64,000 nucleotides of DNA from Streptococcus sp. 29896 (GTDB lineage: Bacteria > Bacillota > Bacilli > Lactobacillales > Streptococcaceae): the NCBI RefSeq assembly GCF_032594915.1, contig NZ_CP118733.1:620001-684000 (forward strand), in the 5' to 3' direction. This document shows positions 60,903 to 64,000 of the stretch, one piece after another (the stretch's first letter is position 1; every line of letters starts with the position of its first letter). A model generated the notes under the pieces. The model saw nothing but the letters and a program-made list of their open reading frames with translations. It was not told the origin of the DNA and did not search any database. A program made the position numbers and the translations under genes.

Positions 60903-62564
60903 ATGAGTGATATAAAAATTATGGCTTTGGGTGGTGTGAGGGAAAACGGAAAAAACCTCTACATCGCTGAAGTAAAAAATAGCATCTTTATCTTAGATGC
61001 AGGTGCTAAGTACCCTGAAAATGAGCAGCTGGGTGTGGATGTAATTGTCCCAAACTTTGACTACCTAGTGGAAAACAAGGACCGAGTAGCGGGTGTCTTC
61101 TTGTCCCATGGACATGCGGATGCGATTGGCGCACTTCCTTATTTGCTGGAAAATGTGAAAGTGCCTGTCTTCGGTTCTCATTTAACCATCGAATTGGCCA
61201 AATTAGTGGTTAAAACCAACAATGCGACTAAGAAATTTAAAGATTTCCATATTATTAACGCTGACACAGAAATCGATTTTGGAGATTCTGTCGTGTCCTT
61301 CTTTAAGACCACTCACTCCATCCCTGAAAGTCTGGGAATCGTGATTAAAACGGACGAAGGCAACATCGTCTATACTGGTGATTTCAAGTTTGACCAGGCT
61401 GCTGATCCATTTTATCAGACGGATTTTGGACGTTTGGCTGAAATTGGTCGAGAGGGAGTGCTGGCGCTTCTGTCAGACTCTGCCAATGCGGATTCTAATG
61501 TGCAGGTTGCTAGCGGTCATGAAGTTGGCGAAGAGATTCTCAATACGATTGCTGATTGGGACGGTCGCGTCATCGTTGCGGCAGTAGCCAGCAACATCAT
61601 CCGTATCCAACAGATTTTTGACGCAGCAGAAGTGACAGGCCGTCGCGTAGTCTTGACTGGTCACGATGTGGAAAATATCGTCCGTACGGCTATTCAACTC
61701 AAGAAGCTCCGCTTGGTCAGCGAAAAACTCTTGGTCAAACCTAAGGACATGGGCAAGTACGAGGACCATGAGCTGATTATTCTGGAAACGGGTCGTATGG
61801 GGGAGCCGCTCAATGGCTTGCGGAAGATGTCGATTGGCCGTCACCGCTATGTTGAGATCAAGGATGGCGATTTGGTCTATATCGTAACGACGCCAAGTAT
61901 CTCCAAGGAAGCTGTGGTAGCGCGTGTGGAAAACATGATCTATCAGGCGGGCGGTATCGTCAAGTCCATCACGAAAAACCTGCGTGTGTCAGGACACGGG
62001 AATGCGCGTGATCTGCAACTCATGCTCAATATCCTCAAGCCCAAATACCTCTTCCCTGTCCAAGGGGAGTACCGTCAGCTAGATGCTCATGCTAAAGCTG
62101 CGCTTGAGATTGGTATGTACCCAGAGAATATCATCATCGTCAAACGTGGGGATGTCATGGCTTTTGAAGAAGGAGACTTTGTCCACAGCGGATCCGTTCC
62201 AGCGGGCGATGTCATGATCGATGGAAATGCGATTGGTGATGTGGGCAATATCGTCTTGCGCGACCGGAAGATTTTATCAGAGGATGGTATTTTCATCGTG
62301 GCTTTGACGGTCAATCGTCGTGAGAAGAAGATTATTTCCAAGGCTAAGGTCAATACCAGAGGCTTTGTCTATGTGAAGAAAAGCAAGGATATCTTGCGTG
62401 AATCTGCTGATTTGGTCAATACTACCGTGGAAAATTATTTTACCAAGGATAACTTTGATTGGGCAGAATTGAAAGCGGCTGTCCGTGATGACCTGGCCAA
62501 ATATCTCTTCGACCAAACCAAACGTCGTCCAGCTATCCTTCCGGTTATCATGGAAGTGCGGTAG
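60903..62564 (+). CDS. rnjB: Ribonuclease J2
   Basis: 553 residues from the ATG at 60903 (ATAGGAG upstream). Metallo-beta-lactamase/beta-CASP fold: VFLSHGHADAIGALPYLLENV, YTGDFKFDQ, LSDSANADS, beta-CASP ILETGRMGEP, and NLRVSGHGNARDLQLML, plus the C-terminal domain. The metal motif reads H-G-H-A-D-A, lacking the last His of the RNase J1 H-x-H-x-D-H, which is typical of streptococcal J2, a poorly active partner of J1. Works in 5'-3' and endonucleolytic mRNA decay. Monocistronic. Confidence 0.92.
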   Translation: MSDIKIMALGGVRENGKNLYIAEVKNSIFILDAGAKYPENEQLGVDVIVPNFDYLVENKDRVAGVFLSHGHADAIGALPYLLENVKVPVFGSHLTIELAKLVVKTNNATKKFKDFHIINADTEIDFGDSVVSFFKTTHSIPESLGIVIKTDEGNIVYTGDFKFDQAADPFYQTDFGRLAEIGREGVLALLSDSANADSNVQVASGHEVGEEILNTIADWDGRVIVAAVASNIIRIQQIFDAAEVTGRRVVLTGHDVENIVRTAIQLKKLRLVSEKLLVKPKDMGKYEDHELIILETGRMGEPLNGLRKMSIGRHRYVEIKDGDLVYIVTTPSISKEAVVARVENMIYQAGGIVKSITKNLRVSGHGNARDLQLMLNILKPKYLFPVQGEYRQLDAHAKAALEIGMYPENIIIVKRGDVMAFEEGDFVHSGSVPAGDVMIDGNAIGDVGNIVLRDRKILSEDGIFIVALTVNRREKKIISKAKVNTRGFVYVKKSKDILRESADLVNTTVENYFTKDNFDWAELKAAVRDDLAKYLFDQTKRRPAILPVIMEVR

Positions 62565-62586
62565 TTCTTTGATAAATATAGTACAG

Positions 62587-62611
62587 AGGCCGGGTTTTCC
62601 TGGCCTTTCTT
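62587..62611 (+). terminator. Terminator after the RNase J2 gene
   Basis: AGGCCGGG (62587-62594), TTTT, CCTGGCCT (62599-62606), then TTCTT; the T tract is short. Confidence 0.65.
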
Positions 62612-62632
62612 AAAAAGAAAAGGAGTTTGTTG

Positions 62633-63412
62633 ATGGCAATTATGCGTATCGAATACCATTCAGAAGTTTTGGACATGAGCCGCCAGGTCAATGTCCTCTA
62701 TCCTGATCGTAACCGTGTCGAAAATCCAGAGGATACTGACATTCCTGTTCTCTATCTTTTGCATGGGATGGGAGGCAATCAAGATTCCTGGCTCAATCGC
62801 TCAACCATAGAACGATTGGTACGCTATACCAATCTCATCGTTGTCATGGTTAATACGGACAAGGGCTGGTACTCCAATACGACCTATGGCATGAATTATT
62901 ATGATGCCATTGCAGAGGAGTTGCCGCAGGTTCTCAAACGATTCTTCCCCAATATGTCCAGCAAGCGGGAGAAGAATTTTATCGCAGGCTTGTCTATGGG
63001 AGGTTATGGGGCCTTTAAAATTGCCCTTTCGACCAATCGTTTTTCCTATGCCGCTTCCTTGTCTGGCGCCCTCTACTTTGACTTTGACAATCCTGCATCG
63101 GCTGAACTGGGGAGTCCTGCTTATTGGCAGGGCGTCTTCGGAGATTTGTCTAATGGAGCGACTAATCCAAATAGTCTGCAAAATATTGCCAAATTGTCTG
63201 ATAAGAAAACCAAGCTCTATGCCTGGTGTGGTGAGGAAGATTTTCTTTTTGAAGGTCACCAACTGGCAGTCGCAGATTTGACCGAGGCGGGCTTTGACCT
63301 GGAAGCCAGTCATGGGCCAGGCAAGCATGAATGGTATTACTGGAATCAGCAGATTGAAAAGGTCTTGGCCTGGTTGCCAATTGATTTTGAATTGGAAGAA
63401 AGATTGTCCTGA
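62633..63412 (+). CDS. Alpha/beta-hydrolase esterase (tributyrin esterase/esterase D-like)
   Basis: 259 residues from the ATG at 62633 (AAAGGAG at 7 nt). Nucleophile elbow GLSMGGYG (Ser about 121), the oxyanion region [12 protein letters not shown], catalytic Asp in WCGEEDFLF and His in [18 protein letters not shown]. Closest to streptococcal EstA esterases acting on short-chain esters, which have been implicated in host-molecule deacetylation. No signal peptide. Follows the RNase J2 terminator. Confidence 0.9.
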   Translation: MAIMRIEYHSEVLDMSRQVNVLYPDRNRVENPEDTDIPVLYLLHGMGGNQDSWLNRSTIERLVRYTNLIVVMVNTDKGWYSNTTYGMNYYDAIAEELPQVLKRFFPNMSSKREKNFIAGLSMGGYGAFKIALSTNRFSYAASLSGALYFDFDNPASAELGSPAYWQGVFGDLSNGATNPNSLQNIAKLSDKKTKLYAWCGEEDFLFEGHQLAVADLTEAGFDLEASHGPGKHEWYYWNQQIEKVLAWLPIDFELEERLS

Positions 63413-63477
63413 TTTAAGAAAAGTTTCAGAAAAGATTGCTAAACTATCTCCTAATACGCAAGATTGGGGAGTTGTTT

Positions 63478-64000
63478 ATGCCTTTGATAAAAGGAATTGT
63501 TCGATTTATTTGGACCACGATTTGGTCGTTTATTTGGTTAACTATTGTGGTGGGTCTATGCCTTGTCGGACTCTTGTTTTATGTAGAGGGTCAGGCAGCA
63601 CCTCAAGTACTTCAAAGTATTGTGGTTCAAGCCAAGGAAGTTGTGACAGGTCAGGTTGCAATCGATTTGTCATCTGGTTTAGATACCATTACTCATTTGG
63701 CGACAGATCAGGTCAATGAATCGGCTTCTAGCCGTTGGGAAACCAATGCAGCTACGGTCTATATCGACACGACTGATCCGACTTTTGTGGAGGCTTATCA
63801 AACAGCCATTGCCAACTGGAATGCCACAGGTGCCTTTACATTTACCTTGGTTGATAATGCCAGCCAGGCGGATATTATTGCGACAGAGATGAACGATTCA
63901 ACCAGTCGTGCTGCTGGGGAAGCAGAATCAACGACCAATTTATTAACGAATTATTTTGATTCAGTCACAGTAAAATTAAATGCTTATTATCTCTACAATT
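63478..64000 (+). CDS. Matrixin-like (M10) metalloprotease, N-terminal part, cut by window edge
   Basis: ATG at 63478 with GGGGAG 7 nt upstream; 174 codons visible, open to the edge. One N-terminal helix (IWSFIWLTIVVGLCLVGLLFYV) anchors it outside the membrane. The extracellular part includes a spacer with ATDQVNESASSRWETNAATVYIDTTDPTFVEAYQTAIANWNATGAFTFTLV, typical of the start of small bacterial matrixins. The zinc motif HExxHxxGxxH expected further on is outside the window, so activity cannot be judged. Confidence 0.75.
   Translation, partial: MPLIKGIVRFIWTTIWSFIWLTIVVGLCLVGLLFYVEGQAAPQVLQSIVVQAKEVVTGQVAIDLSSGLDTITHLATDQVNESASSRWETNAATVYIDTTDPTFVEAYQTAIANWNATGAFTFTLVDNASQADIIATEMNDSTSRAAGEAESTTNLLTNYFDSVTVKLNAYYLYN

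Overview
The window is a chromosomal stretch of a low-GC streptococcus, most likely Streptococcus suis. The evidence is the gene content and order: the orfZ/orfY/orfX-like genes upstream of a wzg-led capsule locus, a DUF1972 rhamnosyltransferase very like Cps2F as I recall it, rapZ-yvcK-whiA, ypmB-aspC-asnS, rodA-gyrB-ezrA-serB, and the T-box trpXYZ operon. The species call comes from recalled protein similarity, not from a search.

Layout. 1-584: tail of a G5-domain, sortase-type surface protein. 650-3048 (minus): DUF1836 regulator, hemolysin III-like membrane protein and MocR-type regulator in one operon, divergent from yaaA (3141). 3977-19883: capsule (cps) operon. It has an envelope/regulatory block (wzg, wzh, wzd, wze), an initial sugar-phosphate transferase, a DUF1972 rhamnosyltransferase, then a low-GC serotype-specific block: glycerol-3-phosphate cytidylyltransferase, LicD-family transferase, Caps_synth glycosyltransferase, WbsX-type glycosyltransferase, a two-domain GT2+Caps_synth protein, a hexapeptide acetyltransferase, Wzy and Wzx. 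The block is bordered by decayed DNA (10525-11295 and 19884-20582), including a clear glf (UDP-galactopyranose mutase) pseudogene. Together these genes predict a Wzx/Wzy-dependent capsule that probably contains rhamnose and a phosphoglycerol-type decoration. Beyond a terminator lies an unusual HTH-UDP-glucose dehydrogenase fusion (20672-22150).

22229-49601 is core genome: marR/flavin reductase, tseB-like/aspC/asnS, MATE exporter, bPH protein, ridA, rapZ-yvcK-whiA, rplS, a TIM-barrel protein, tRNA-Arg(CCU), clc/chorismate mutase, flavodoxin, nrnA-apbE, rpmE2, rodA, DJ-1, gyrB, ezrA, serB, HAD phosphatase, glycerate kinase, yueI and eno. Several very small ORFs sit at operon ends (37310-37465, 47458-47583, 47587-47685). 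49602-50744 is a gene-poor accessory patch with duplicated palindromes, a decayed IS3-type orfA and a predicted ~100-nt structured small RNA with a complete promoter and terminator. 50745-64000 holds a small acidic protein, a lactonase-like propeller, an AI-2E family membrane protein, a TPR protein, acetolactate decarboxylase, the NFACT/fibronectin-binding protein, a T-box-controlled tryptophan ABC transporter, a DUF4829 lipoprotein, RNase J2, an esterase and the start of a matrixin-like metalloprotease cut by the window edge.

Many promoters here are of the extended -10 type (TGnTATAAT). In at least three genes (yaaA, marR, yueI) the -10 box lies exactly six bases before the ATG, which predicts leaderless mRNAs. 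I did not see CRISPR arrays, intact insertion sequences, phage genes or rRNA.
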